A stretch of 64,000 nucleotides of DNA from Elusimicrobiota bacterium. GTDB lineage: Bacteria; Elusimicrobiota; Elusimicrobia; FEN-1173. Under the pieces are notes generated by a model. That model was given only the letters and a program-made list of their open reading frames with translations. It was not told where the DNA came from and did not search any database. A program made the position numbers and the translations under genes. Within the stretch, counting starts at the first letter, position 1. Every line of letters begins with the position of its first letter. The stretch spans positions 82,784-146,783 of the forward strand of contig JADKCG010000004.1 in the NCBI GenBank assembly GCA_016714745.1, written 5' to 3'. Positions 28,483-36,323 of the stretch are shown here, piece after piece.

Positions 28483-28880
28483 ATATCCCCGAGTGGGTCA
28501 ACGAGGTCAAATTCGACGATCGGGGCCTTGTGCCTGCGGTGGTCCAAGACGATAAAGACGGCACCGTTTTGATGGTGGCTTACATGAACCGCGACGCGCT
28601 TTTAGAAACGTTGGAACGCCGCCGGGGCGTTTTTTTCAGCCGCTCCCGCAATAAGCTGTGGCGGAAAGGGGAGGAGAGCGGAAACCATCAGGAAGTCCAC
28701 TCCATTGCATTGGATTGCGATAAAGACTGTGTTTTGATCCGCGTCAACCAAGTGGGCGGCGCCGCGTGTCATACGGGCCGAAAAACCTGTTTTTTTCACC
28801 ATATATCGCCCGACAATCAGATCGACATCAAAGGCGAAATTTTGTTCGATCCGACAAAGGTCTACAAGAACAAAAAATAG
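28479..28880 (+). CDS. hisI: Phosphoribosyl-AMP cyclohydrolase
   Basis: 133 residues; the HisI domain alone without a fused HisE. Zinc and substrate residues are seen in SRSRNKLWRKGEESGNHQEV, LDCDKDCVLIRVNQVGG and ACHTGRKTCFFH. Catalyses the third step of histidine synthesis. It is translationally coupled to hisF, while hisD, hisB, hisH and hisA stand in a separate unit at the right end of the window. Confidence 0.95.
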   Translation: MNIPEWVNEVKFDDRGLVPAVVQDDKDGTVLMVAYMNRDALLETLERRRGVFFSRSRNKLWRKGEESGNHQEVHSIALDCDKDCVLIRVNQVGGAACHTGRKTCFFHHISPDNQIDIKGEILFDPTKVYKNKK

Positions 28881-29009
28881 AAAAAGGATACGACTCAGGT
28901 CCAGGGGTCGAAACGGCTTCTTTAATCCGGTTTTATTGAATGGACCCCGGCCGCCTTACCTGTGGTGCGGTTAGATCCCGTCGAAGTGACGTTTTGAGTC
29001 GAGAGGATT

Positions 29010-29516
29010 ATGTTTAGGCTTTTATATTTAGTGGCACTGGCTTTTATCGGGGCTTTTTTGCTCCGGGCTTTCGCTTTTGAGCGCATCGTGATCGTTTCGG
29101 GGTCCATGGAACCGACCCTGCCGGTCGGGACGAAAGTGATGGTCAATAAATTGGCCTATTTGTTTCATCCCCCCCAAAGGGGAGACATCGTGATGTTCCC
29201 GTCCCCTGTCAAGCGGAAAGGCCTTGTCAAACGCATTGTCGCCGTGGCGGGAGACAGCGTTCGGATTGTCCGAAAAGAAATCATTTTGAACGGCCAACCA
29301 CTGACTGAACCTTACGTTCAACACACGCGGCCCAACGAACTGTTAAAGGGCGACGACCTTGACCTGGGGCGCGTTCCTCCGGGTTTTGTGGTGTTGATGG
29401 GGGACAATCGGGACGAATCCGGCGATAGCCGCGACTGGGTCGGCAACGTGACCGGGGTGCCGGTTCCGTTTGTGCCGGTTAAATCGATTGAAGGGAAAAT
29501 GGTGGTGGATAAATGA
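29010..29516 (+). CDS. lepB: Signal peptidase I
   Basis: 168 residues, a short single-span form. An N-terminal membrane helix (residues ~2-20) is followed by VSGSMEPTLPVGTKVMV with the nucleophilic Ser, and VKRIVAVAGDSVRI with the general-base Lys; MGDNRDESGDSRDWG-like box E is present as GDNRDESGDSRDWV. It removes signal peptides from exported proteins, several of which are encoded on the minus strand further right. GAGAGGA precedes ATG 29010. The end overlaps trpE by four bases. Confidence 0.92.
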   Translation: MFRLLYLVALAFIGAFLLRAFAFERIVIVSGSMEPTLPVGTKVMVNKLAYLFHPPQRGDIVMFPSPVKRKGLVKRIVAVAGDSVRIVRKEIILNGQPLTEPYVQHTRPNELLKGDDLDLGRVPPGFVVLMGDNRDESGDSRDWVGNVTGVPVPFVPVKSIEGKMVVDK

Positions 29517-30973
29517 TTTACCCGTCATTGACGGATTTTAAAAGGCTGGCAAGAAAGAACGCTTTGGTGCCCCTGTGGGTGGAATGCCCGGGGGACGAAA
29601 CCACGCCGTTGGCTCTGTTTCATTCGCTCTATGACAAAAGTCCCCAATGTTTCCTTTTGGAAAGCGTGGAGGGGGGTGAACATTTAGGACGATATTCCTT
29701 TGCCGCGTTTGAGCCCCGAGTGGTTCTTCGGTCCCGTCCCGGTTCCGTCCCGTTCGGGGGGTCTGGGGGCGTGGGCCCTTTGGAGGCTCTTCGAACCGCC
29801 CTGGCCCATCGTCGGGCGCCGGAAGTTCCAGGTCTCCCGCGATTTTACGGCGGAGCCGTGGGATTTACAAGCTACGACATTCTCCGGCATTTTGAAAAAT
29901 TGCCTTCCCGCGCGGTGGATGTTTTAGGGGTTCCCGACTTCGTGTTCATGCTGACGGGGGATATGTTTATTTTCGATCACGTGGCCCACACGATTCGACT
30001 GGTTCGGACGGTGTCGGTCCCGCGGGGAACCTCGGCCGAAAAAATTTATCAACGGACCCGACGGGAACTGGTGGAACGGTTGTCGCGTTTGCGCCCTGCG
30101 GCCACCCCGTTAACCCCCTTGGCCACGGCAGAACGGAAAGCCCTGCCCGCCACGGCGACGGAAAAACGAGTCTACCAAGACGCCGTTCGGCGGGCCAAGG
30201 CCTACATCGCTTCCGGGGACATTATTCAAGTGGTCCCGTCGCGCCGAGTCTCCCGCTCTGTGAAGGCACATCCCTTGGAAATTTACCGTGCGCTCCGGCG
30301 AGTGAATCCGTCCCCCTACATGTATTTCTTCCGTGACGGGGATACCCACGTGATTGGGTCCAGCCCCGAAATGCTCGTTCGGTTGGAAGACGGCATCGCA
30401 GAAACCCGGCCCATCGCCGGGACCCGTCCTCGGGGAGTCACGCCTGAAGGCGACGAGCGATTGGCCACTCAGTTGTTGGCCGATCCCAAAGAGCGGGCCG
30501 AACATCTCATGCTGGTGGATTTGGCTCGGAACGATTTGGGGCGTGTGTCCCGACCGGGAACTGTGCGCGTTTCTGATTTTATGGCGATTGAACGCTATAG
30601 CCACGTCATGCATATTGTCTCCAAGGTGACCGGGCGGCTTTTACCGGGACGTGACGCGTTCGATCTGTTTCGTGCGGTTTTTCCTGCCGGCACCCTCTCC
30701 GGCGCTCCCAAGATTCGCGCGACCGAGATCATCGAGGAGCTTGAGCCGACCCGGCGGGGCCTCTACGGGGGAGCCATCGGGTATTTCTCTTATACTGGCA
30801 ACATGGATATGGCCATTGCCATTCGGACCATCCTCATGCAAAAAGGGGTGGCCCACCTTCAAGCGGGGGCCGGCATCGTGGCCGATTCGGTTCCGTCCAA
30901 AGAATTTGAAGAGACCCAAAATAAAATGGCCGCCTTGGTGGCGGCCCTGCGTCTTGCGGGAGAAAGATTGTGA
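29513..30973 (+). CDS. trpE: Anthranilate synthase component I
   Basis: 486 residues, full length. The C-terminal chorismate-binding domain shows IIQVVPSRRVSRSV, YFFRDGDTHVIGSSPEML, TRPIAGTRPRG, HLMLVDLARNDLGRV and GTLSGAPKIRATEII. The N-terminal part contains LLESVEGGEHLGRYSF, which includes the tryptophan-feedback region (LLES motif). First gene of trpEGDCF, coupled to lepB by an overlap. Confidence 0.96.
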   Translation: MIYPSLTDFKRLARKNALVPLWVECPGDETTPLALFHSLYDKSPQCFLLESVEGGEHLGRYSFAAFEPRVVLRSRPGSVPFGGSGGVGPLEALRTALAHRRAPEVPGLPRFYGGAVGFTSYDILRHFEKLPSRAVDVLGVPDFVFMLTGDMFIFDHVAHTIRLVRTVSVPRGTSAEKIYQRTRRELVERLSRLRPAATPLTPLATAERKALPATATEKRVYQDAVRRAKAYIASGDIIQVVPSRRVSRSVKAHPLEIYRALRRVNPSPYMYFFRDGDTHVIGSSPEMLVRLEDGIAETRPIAGTRPRGVTPEGDERLATQLLADPKERAEHLMLVDLARNDLGRVSRPGTVRVSDFMAIERYSHVMHIVSKVTGRLLPGRDAFDLFRAVFPAGTLSGAPKIRATEIIEELEPTRRGLYGGAIGYFSYTGNMDMAIAIRTILMQKGVAHLQAGAGIVADSVPSKEFEETQNKMAALVAALRLAGERL

Positions 30974-31566
30974 TTTTAGTGATCGATAATTACGACTCGT
31001 TTACCTACAACCTGGTCCAATATCTGGGAGAACTGGGTCAGAAGGTTCGCGTGGTGCGAAACGATGAGATCTCGGTCTCGGATGTGGCGCGGTTAAAGCC
31101 AACCCACATCCTTGTGTCTCCCGGACCGTGCACGCCCAAAGAGGCTGGAATTTCGGTGGACGTCATTCGGGCGTATGCGGGTCAACTTCCGATCTTAGGC
31201 GTTTGCCTTGGCCATCAATCGTTGGGTTATGCTTTTGGTGGGAAAATCATTCGGGCCAAGAAACTGATGCACGGGAAGACGTCGCAAATTAAACACGATG
31301 GAAAAGGCGTGTTCAAGGGGATAAAGAACCCGTTCACGGCCACCCGCTACCACTCCCTGGTGATTGAGAGAAAATCTTGTCCAAAAGATCTGATCATCAC
31401 CGCCACCAGTGAAGACGGCGAAATCATGGGGGTTCGTCATCGGGTTCTCCCAGCCCTTGAGGGCGTCCAATTTCACCCAGAAAGCATTTTGACGGAAGGA
31501 GGGAAGGATTTACTGGCGAATTTTTTAAAGATGAGGGTCGGGGGAGGGCAAGAACCCCATTTATGA
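30970..31566 (+). CDS. trpG: Anthranilate synthase component II (glutamine amidotransferase)
   Basis: 198 residues, class I glutamine amidotransferase. Catalytic Cys in GVCLGHQSLGYAFGG, His and Glu in GVQFHPESILTEGG, and the start IDNYDSFTYNLVQYLGELG. Gives ammonia to TrpE; could also serve p-aminobenzoate synthase. GTG start overlapping the trpE stop; the end overlaps trpD. Confidence 0.95.
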   Translation: MILVIDNYDSFTYNLVQYLGELGQKVRVVRNDEISVSDVARLKPTHILVSPGPCTPKEAGISVDVIRAYAGQLPILGVCLGHQSLGYAFGGKIIRAKKLMHGKTSQIKHDGKGVFKGIKNPFTATRYHSLVIERKSCPKDLIITATSEDGEIMGVRHRVLPALEGVQFHPESILTEGGKDLLANFLKMRVGGGQEPHL

Positions 31567-32591
31567 TTCAATCCGTTCTGATGAAGTTGGTGGAGAAAGT
31601 GGATTTGAGCTTCGCTGAGGCGAGGGAGTCGGTGTCGGAGATTTTTTCCGGGAACGTCCCGGCCAGTCAGGTGGCGGGGTTCTTGATCGCGCTTCGGATG
31701 AAGGGCGAAACCGTTGACGAGATCGCTGGGGCGGCGGAGGCTATGCGGGGAGCCGCCACCCGGATTCATCTGCCGGGCCTGCCTGTGATTGCGGACACGT
31801 GCGGGACCGGGGGAGACAAGCAGGGGAGTTTCAATATATCAACGGCCTCCGCGTTTGTGGTCGCGGGCGCGGGGTTTACGGTGGCTAAGCATGGGAACCG
31901 GTCCATTTCTTCGGTCTGTGGGAGCGCGGATGTTTTGGAAGCGCTGGGCGTTAAAATCGATCCGCCGGTGGCCGTGGTGGAACGATGTCTTAAAGAAATT
32001 GGAATTGGATTTATGTTTGCCCCCGCGTTTCATCCGGCCATGAAACACGCCATGCCGGTTCGTCGGGAACTGGGGGTTCGGACCGTGTTTAATCTGTTGG
32101 GGCCCTTGACCAACCCGGCCGGGGCCAACGCCCAGTTGATTGGTGTCTTTTCCGAAAAAATGGTGGAGGTGATCGCCCAGGTCTTGGTGCGGCTCGGAAC
32201 CCGTCATTCCATGGTGGTCCATGGGGCCGGGCATGACGAGATCACCTTGTTTGGGAATACCCGGGTGGTGGACATCGTGGAGGGGCGGCTGAGGCGGCGC
32301 GTTTTGACTCCTGGGGATTTTGGTTTTAAGCGGCACGCGGCCTCGGCCCTGAGGGGCGGGAGTAAAGAAGAAAATGCGGAAATGATCCGTCTTATTTTTG
32401 CAGGCGAACCCGGGCCCCGACGAGACGCAGTGGTCGCCAACGCCGCCGCGGCCCTTTTGGTGGCCAGCCGTGCCGCGGGCCATCAAGACGTAAAAACATT
32501 GAAACAGGCGCGAGTGATCGCGGAACATTCCATTGATTCCGGCGCGGCGAAAGAAAAATTAGAAAAACTTGTGGTCATGAGTCATGCGTAA
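31563..32591 (+). CDS. trpD: Anthranilate phosphoribosyltransferase
   Basis: 342 residues. Substrate-binding motifs: DTCGTGGDKQGSFNISTA and KHGNRSISSVCGSADVLEAL, with FLFAP-like MFAPAFHPAMKHAMPVRREL and NLLGPLTNPA. Transfers phosphoribosyl to anthranilate. ATG 31563 overlaps the trpG stop. A 154-base gap with an inverted repeat separates it from trpC. Confidence 0.96.
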   Translation: MIQSVLMKLVEKVDLSFAEARESVSEIFSGNVPASQVAGFLIALRMKGETVDEIAGAAEAMRGAATRIHLPGLPVIADTCGTGGDKQGSFNISTASAFVVAGAGFTVAKHGNRSISSVCGSADVLEALGVKIDPPVAVVERCLKEIGIGFMFAPAFHPAMKHAMPVRRELGVRTVFNLLGPLTNPAGANAQLIGVFSEKMVEVIAQVLVRLGTRHSMVVHGAGHDEITLFGNTRVVDIVEGRLRRRVLTPGDFGFKRHAASALRGGSKEENAEMIRLIFAGEPGPRRDAVVANAAAALLVASRAAGHQDVKTLKQARVIAEHSIDSGAAKEKLEKLVVMSHA

Positions 32592-32674
32592 TGGATCTCC
32601 TTTGTCCAAGACATTTTGGGTTGCGAAGGGCATCCTGCCCGTGTGGAATCACTTGGGCTGGCCGCTCCCACGCG

Positions 32675-32706
32675 GCACTTCCGCTAGCGCGGTCGGAAGC
32701 CCGTGC
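32675..32706. repeat. Imperfect inverted repeat between trpD and trpC
   Basis: CTTCCG at 32678-32683 pairs with CGGAAG at 32694-32699, and the outer GCAC/GTGC bases extend the pairing beyond a small bulge; an alternative inner hairpin CCGC-TAGC-GCGG lies inside. No T run follows, so it is not a classical terminator. It may be an mRNA-processing or repeated palindromic element; the rest of 32592-32745 shows no gene. Confidence 0.4.
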
Positions 32707-32745
32707 TACGAAAAGAGCTGAATTTCATCGGCAGGGGGGATTCCT

Positions 32746-33534
32746 TTGACTCGCGTTCTGGATCGCATTGTTTTTGAGACCCGACAGGATCTGGCCCGAA
32801 AGCGTGCGAAGATCGCTTTGGTCAACCTCGAACGGTTGGCTCGGCGGGCGCCCACGGTTCGGCCGTTTGCAGAGGCGCTCAAAAAACGAGGCGTGGGTCT
32901 CGTCGCCGAACTCAAGGCGAAAAGCCCTTCAGCAGGGCTGATTCGGCCGCGATACGATGTGGCGGCGGGGGCGCGGGCCTACGCGCGGGCGGGCGCCCGG
33001 GCGTTGTCTGTTTTGACCGAACCACGCTATTTCGGTGGCAAACTTGATCACTTGGTTTTGGCTCGGCGCGCCTCGGGTCTGCCTGTTCTGCGCAAGGATT
33101 TTATTGTGGATCCCTATCAGGTGTTTGAGGCTCGGGCCCATGGGGCGGACGCTGTTCTTTTGATTGTTCGGCTCTTGACGGATTGGGAACTGGTCACCCT
33201 GCAAAAATTGGCGTGGGATTTGAAGATGGACGCCCTGGTCGAAACCCACACCGCCGAAGAGTTGGGGCGGGCGAAAAAAGCCGGCGCTCGGTTGATCGGG
33301 ATCAACAGCCGAAACTTGGACACATTGGCCATGGATCCGCAGGCTTTTGAGAAATTAGTTCCCCGGGCGCCCCGCGGCGCTGTCTTGGTGGCGGAGAGCG
33401 GGATTAAAACGCCGGACGATGTTCGCCGATTATCCATTTTGGGTGTCAACGCAATGCTTGTGGGAGAATCTCTTTTGAAACAAAAAAATCTTGAAACCGC
33501 GGCAAGGGTTTTAGCGACCGCCGGGAAGGCCTGA
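32746..33534 (+). CDS. trpC: Indole-3-glycerol phosphate synthase
   Basis: 262 residues, TIM barrel. Landmarks: VAELKAKSPSAGLI, LSVLTEPRYFGG, LPVLRKDFIVDPYQVFEARA with the catalytic Lys, LIGINSRNLDTLAMD and VAESGIKTPDDVRRL. TTG start at 32746 with GGGGGA upstream; no ATG or GTG fits better. Closes the ring in indole synthesis. Confidence 0.95.
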   Translation: MTRVLDRIVFETRQDLARKRAKIALVNLERLARRAPTVRPFAEALKKRGVGLVAELKAKSPSAGLIRPRYDVAAGARAYARAGARALSVLTEPRYFGGKLDHLVLARRASGLPVLRKDFIVDPYQVFEARAHGADAVLLIVRLLTDWELVTLQKLAWDLKMDALVETHTAEELGRAKKAGARLIGINSRNLDTLAMDPQAFEKLVPRAPRGAVLVAESGIKTPDDVRRLSILGVNAMLVGESLLKQKNLETAARVLATAGKA

Positions 33535-33535
33535 C

Positions 33536-34171
33536 ATGTCAACCAAAGTGAAAATCTGTGGAATCACCAACGAAGAAGACGCTACCTGGGCCGTTAACTT
33601 GGGGGCTCATTATCTCGGGTTGAACTTTCACAAGGACAGCCCTCGGAAAGTGTCTCCGGATTTGGCGGCCCGCATTGCGAAAAAGGTGCCCTCCTTCGTT
33701 CCGACCATTGGGGTTTTTGTGGAACAGACCGTGCCGGAGGTTGTCAAGATCGCCAAAAAAGTGGGGCTAGCGGGGATTCAGCTCCATGGGGAGCACACTC
33801 CGGCGGATTGCGAGACCATTACATCCGAGCTGGAAGTGTTTTTGATTAAATCCGTGCGTGTGGGAACCGAGGCCGACCTGGAGGTTTTATCGGGATTCAA
33901 AGAGGTGGTCAATTATTTCCTTTTGGACGCTCGGGTGGAGGGGCAGATGGGGGGAACCGGACAAACTTTTCCCTGGGAACTGACGGTTCGGGCGAAAGTG
34001 TTTGGCAAGCCGGTCTTCTTGGCCGGAGGACTAACACCGGAAAACGTGGCCGAGGCCATTGAAGTGGCCCACCCCTACGCGGTCGACGTCGCCAGCGGCG
34101 TCGAGAAATCGCCCAAGCGCAAGGATTATGAAAAGATGAAGAAGTTCATCGAAGAGGTGAAATACGCTTAA
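33536..34171 (+). CDS. trpF: Phosphoribosylanthranilate isomerase
   Basis: 211 residues, TIM barrel. The N-terminal VKICGITNEEDATWA contains the catalytic Cys, GIQLHGEHTP and LLDARVEGQMGGTGQTFPW the catalytic Asp and phosphate loop, and LAGGLTPENVAEAI the second phosphate site. It lies one base after the trpC stop. trpB and trpA, the last two genes of the pathway, are not in this window. Confidence 0.94.
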   Translation: MSTKVKICGITNEEDATWAVNLGAHYLGLNFHKDSPRKVSPDLAARIAKKVPSFVPTIGVFVEQTVPEVVKIAKKVGLAGIQLHGEHTPADCETITSELEVFLIKSVRVGTEADLEVLSGFKEVVNYFLLDARVEGQMGGTGQTFPWELTVRAKVFGKPVFLAGGLTPENVAEAIEVAHPYAVDVASGVEKSPKRKDYEKMKKFIEEVKYA

Positions 34172-34195
34172 CTCCCCTGCGGTTTAGGGATCCGG

Positions 34196-34282
34196 CGGAG
34201 GGAGTGAGATTTGAACTCACGAGGAGCGTAAACCCCTACCGCTTTTCGAGAGCGGCGCCTTCAACCACTCGGCCATCCCTCC
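34196..34282 (-). tRNA. tRNA-Ser (CGA anticodon)
   Basis: Reading the minus strand, the acceptor stem GGAGGGA pairs with TCCCTCC, the anticodon stem-loop is CCGCT-CTCGAAA-AGCGG with anticodon CGA, a long variable arm follows, and the T loop is TTCAAAT. The 87-nt length with a long variable arm is typical of serine tRNA. CCA is not encoded. It is convergent with trpF. Confidence 0.95.
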
Positions 34283-34369
34283 GCTGGACCCCCTGAAATT
34301 TTCTCTCTCTTAAAATCTTCGGCAGGACGTTAACAACAGGGAACAAAACTCTTTTCCGAGGCAGACAAA

Positions 34370-34837
34370 TCAAACCTTGTGTCGTCCGGAGAAGTTGCGC
34401 CTGAGTTCCCGGTCTAAGTCTTTTCGTTTGATGTCCGCTCTCTGGTCGGGGGCCGTTTTCCCTTTGGCCAATCCCAATTTAACCTTGGCGAACCCCGTTT
34501 CGGAAAAATAGATCTCTAAAGGGATCAACGTCAAGCCCTTGGTCGTCATTTTTCCCACCAGGCGCTTGATTTCTAACTTGTGGAGCAAGATTTTCCTGCG
34601 CCGGGTCGGCGTTTGTTCTACGTGCAAGGATCCCTGTTTGTAGGGGGCGATGTGCACGTTCCAAAGAAAAACTTCCCCTCCGTCGATCCGGCCGAACCCA
34701 TCGTCCAGGCTGGCATCCCCTGCGCGCAGAGATTTAACCTCCGGCCCTGTGAGGGCCAATCCCCCATCAAAGGTTTCCATCACATGGTATTTGTGAAACG
34801 CACGACGGTTGCGGGCGACGATTTTTATCGCGCCCAT
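34370..34837 (-). CDS. smpB: SsrA-binding protein (tmRNA partner)
   Basis: 155 residues. SmpB binds tmRNA and brings it to stalled ribosomes. The family segments IVARNRRAFHKYHV, GLALTGPEVKSLRAG, FLWNVHIAPYKQG and the basic C-terminal tail are all present. The start is ATG at 34837; the frame upstream runs into the flanking tRNA-Leu and is not coding. It is enclosed by two tRNA genes on the same strand. No tmRNA gene was found in the window. Confidence 0.95.
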   Translation of the reverse strand: MGAIKIVARNRRAFHKYHVMETFDGGLALTGPEVKSLRAGDASLDDGFGRIDGGEVFLWNVHIAPYKQGSLHVEQTPTRRRKILLHKLEIKRLVGKMTTKGLTLIPLEIYFSETGFAKVKLGLAKGKTAPDQRADIKRKDLDRELRRNFSGRHKV

Positions 34838-34849
34838 AGATCCGGACAC

Positions 34850-34933
34850 TGCGCGGGACAGGACTTGAACCTGCATAGGCTTGCGCCCATAAGCTCCTGA
34901 GGCTTACGTGTCTGCCAATTCCACCACCCGCGC
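34850..34933 (-). tRNA. tRNA-Leu (CAG anticodon)
   Basis: On the minus strand: acceptor GCGCGGG pairing with CCCGCGC, anticodon arm TAAGC-CTCAGGA-GCTTA with anticodon CAG, a long variable arm and T loop TTCAAGT. Discriminator base A; no encoded CCA. 84 nt with a class II variable arm fits leucine. Confidence 0.95.
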
Positions 34934-34961
34934 GGTGTCGGGACCCAAATCGTGTTTTTGT

Positions 34962-35498
34962 TCACTCGAGGGTGGGCGCCGTCGGACCTGTGGGGCGCTC
35001 ACGGTCATCGGAATCTCCGGAAATGACCAATGGCGGTTTCTCGGTTATACGCGCCAAGGCCTCTCGCGCCTCCAGAGACGTGGGGTCTGAGAGAGTGGCG
35101 GCGCGAAATTCGTTGGCCGCCTCGTCACGCCGTCCTTTCTTTTCATAATATTCGCCACGTCCCACATACGCCGGCGCAAAATGAGGGTCAAACTTTAACG
35201 CCTTATTGAATCTTTTGAGGCCTTTTTTGTCAGCTCCGGTGGCCAGATATGTGTGTCCGAGCAATGTCCAGGCTTCCGCTGACGTTTCGTTGTCTTTAAT
35301 GAATTTTTTTATCTTTCGCCGCGCTTCCCGCCATTGTCCTGCCTTGGACGCTTCGCGGGCATCGCCCAAGAGGGACGGTTCTCCGATGGAACTGGCCGGA
35401 GGATCGCCGACCACCTGTAAACGGACAGGTTCCTCACCCCACGCCCGCGGGAGCGCAATGGCAGACAGTGAAAAGCACAGGAAGAGCGGTTTGATCAT
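34962..35498 (-). CDS. Exported TPR-repeat protein
   Basis: 178 residues. A signal peptide is visible at residues 1-21 (hydrophobic LFLCFSLSAIALPRAWG). From about 43 to 150 there are three tetratricopeptide-like repeats, for example AWTLLGHTYLATGADKKGLK and APAYVGRGEYYEKKGRRDEA. TPR proteins act as scaffolds; here it should be periplasmic. Neighbouring minus-strand genes encode other envelope proteins. Partner unknown. Confidence 0.7.
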   Translation of the reverse strand: MIKPLFLCFSLSAIALPRAWGEEPVRLQVVGDPPASSIGEPSLLGDAREASKAGQWREARRKIKKFIKDNETSAEAWTLLGHTYLATGADKKGLKRFNKALKFDPHFAPAYVGRGEYYEKKGRRDEAANEFRAATLSDPTSLEAREALARITEKPPLVISGDSDDRERPTGPTAPTLE

Positions 35499-35579
35499 GG
35501 TCTATTATTTCAACGAACACCGCCATTGTACTATTTCTCCCGACGGAAGGTCAACGGCAGTGAAACGGCTCAAAACGAC

Positions 35580-35615
35580 ATCGGCCCGACTCCCAATCAA
35601 GGGAGTCGGGCCGAT
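35580..35615 (-). terminator. Strong hairpin after the lipoprotein gene
   Basis: A perfect 15-bp stem (arms 35580-35594 and 35601-35615) with a 6-base loop. On the minus strand it lies 24 bases after the stop of the lipoprotein gene. The following tail is GTCGTTTTG, weak in T, so termination may be partial. Confidence 0.7.
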
Positions 35616-35638
35616 GGGAAAGAGCCAGAGTCAATGCC

Positions 35639-36229
35639 TTATTTCTTTTTAGATTTTCCTTTTGCGACAGGTTTGTCCATGGTGGGTTTCGCGGGAGCCA
35701 CATTTTTCATGGCCAACGCGTCGATTTTCGCCCCGATGTCAGAGGCCGCGCTCGTCACTTTTGTGTAGTTCCCGTTCATGTTGTCTTCCACCACTTTCGT
35801 CCATTCGGATTCAATGGCTTTGATCCCCGATTTAATTTCTGCACCGGCTTTCCCGGTCATTTTAGCGGATTTGGCTTTCAGTTCTTTCAATTTGGCTTCC
35901 ACGGAAGCGATGGCTTCGGCGGCCGCTCCTTTTGCGGCTTCTTTCCCTGCGGCGATAGCGCCTTGGGCCATTTCGGCTTTCGCTTTCGCATCCATCGCTC
36001 CGGCGCGGGCGGCCGCATAATCTTTTGCCGCCATTTTGGCTCGGGCGTCGTCCAACGCGCTCTTGGCATTGTTGAATTCGCTGGGCGCGAAATCGGCGGC
36101 ACCGTCTTGGGCGGCGGCGTTAACGGCGTTTTCAGCATCCGCGATTTCCAGGGTGGGGGGTTTGGCGCAACCGGAGATCATGAGACCTGCGGCCACTAGG
36201 CCGTAAAAAAACGAACTTTTCTTCAACAT
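35639..36229 (-). CDS. Lipoprotein with Ala/Lys-rich helical domain (DUF4398-like)
   Basis: 196 residues. A lipoprotein signal ends in the lipobox MISGCAK with Cys at about residue 21. The rest is Ala-, Lys- and Glu-rich and should be mostly helical; the part AENAVNAAAQDGAADF and FNNAKSALDDARAKM resembles DUF4398 lipoproteins found beside OmpA-like proteins, as is the case here. GGAGG sits eight bases before ATG 36229, which fixes the start. It ends in a Lys-rich tail. Function unknown; probably an envelope structural component. Confidence 0.75.
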   Translation of the reverse strand: MLKKSSFFYGLVAAGLMISGCAKPPTLEIADAENAVNAAAQDGAADFAPSEFNNAKSALDDARAKMAAKDYAAARAGAMDAKAKAEMAQGAIAAGKEAAKGAAAEAIASVEAKLKELKAKSAKMTGKAGAEIKSGIKAIESEWTKVVEDNMNGNYTKVTSAASDIGAKIDALAMKNVAPAKPTMDKPVAKGKSKKK

Positions 36230-36323
36230 TGTGTTTCCTCCTAGGATAAGTGCTTTTAATATGTGAGATCGTTCGGGGACAAAGAGAACGTCTGAGACAT
36301 TATGCAAATTCTGTGCTTAAAAA

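Noticed and set aside
34172..34369. tmRNA near smpB
   Set aside because: The gaps next to smpB are filled by tRNA-Ser and short AT-rich sequence; no tmRNA ends or tag peptide frame were seen.
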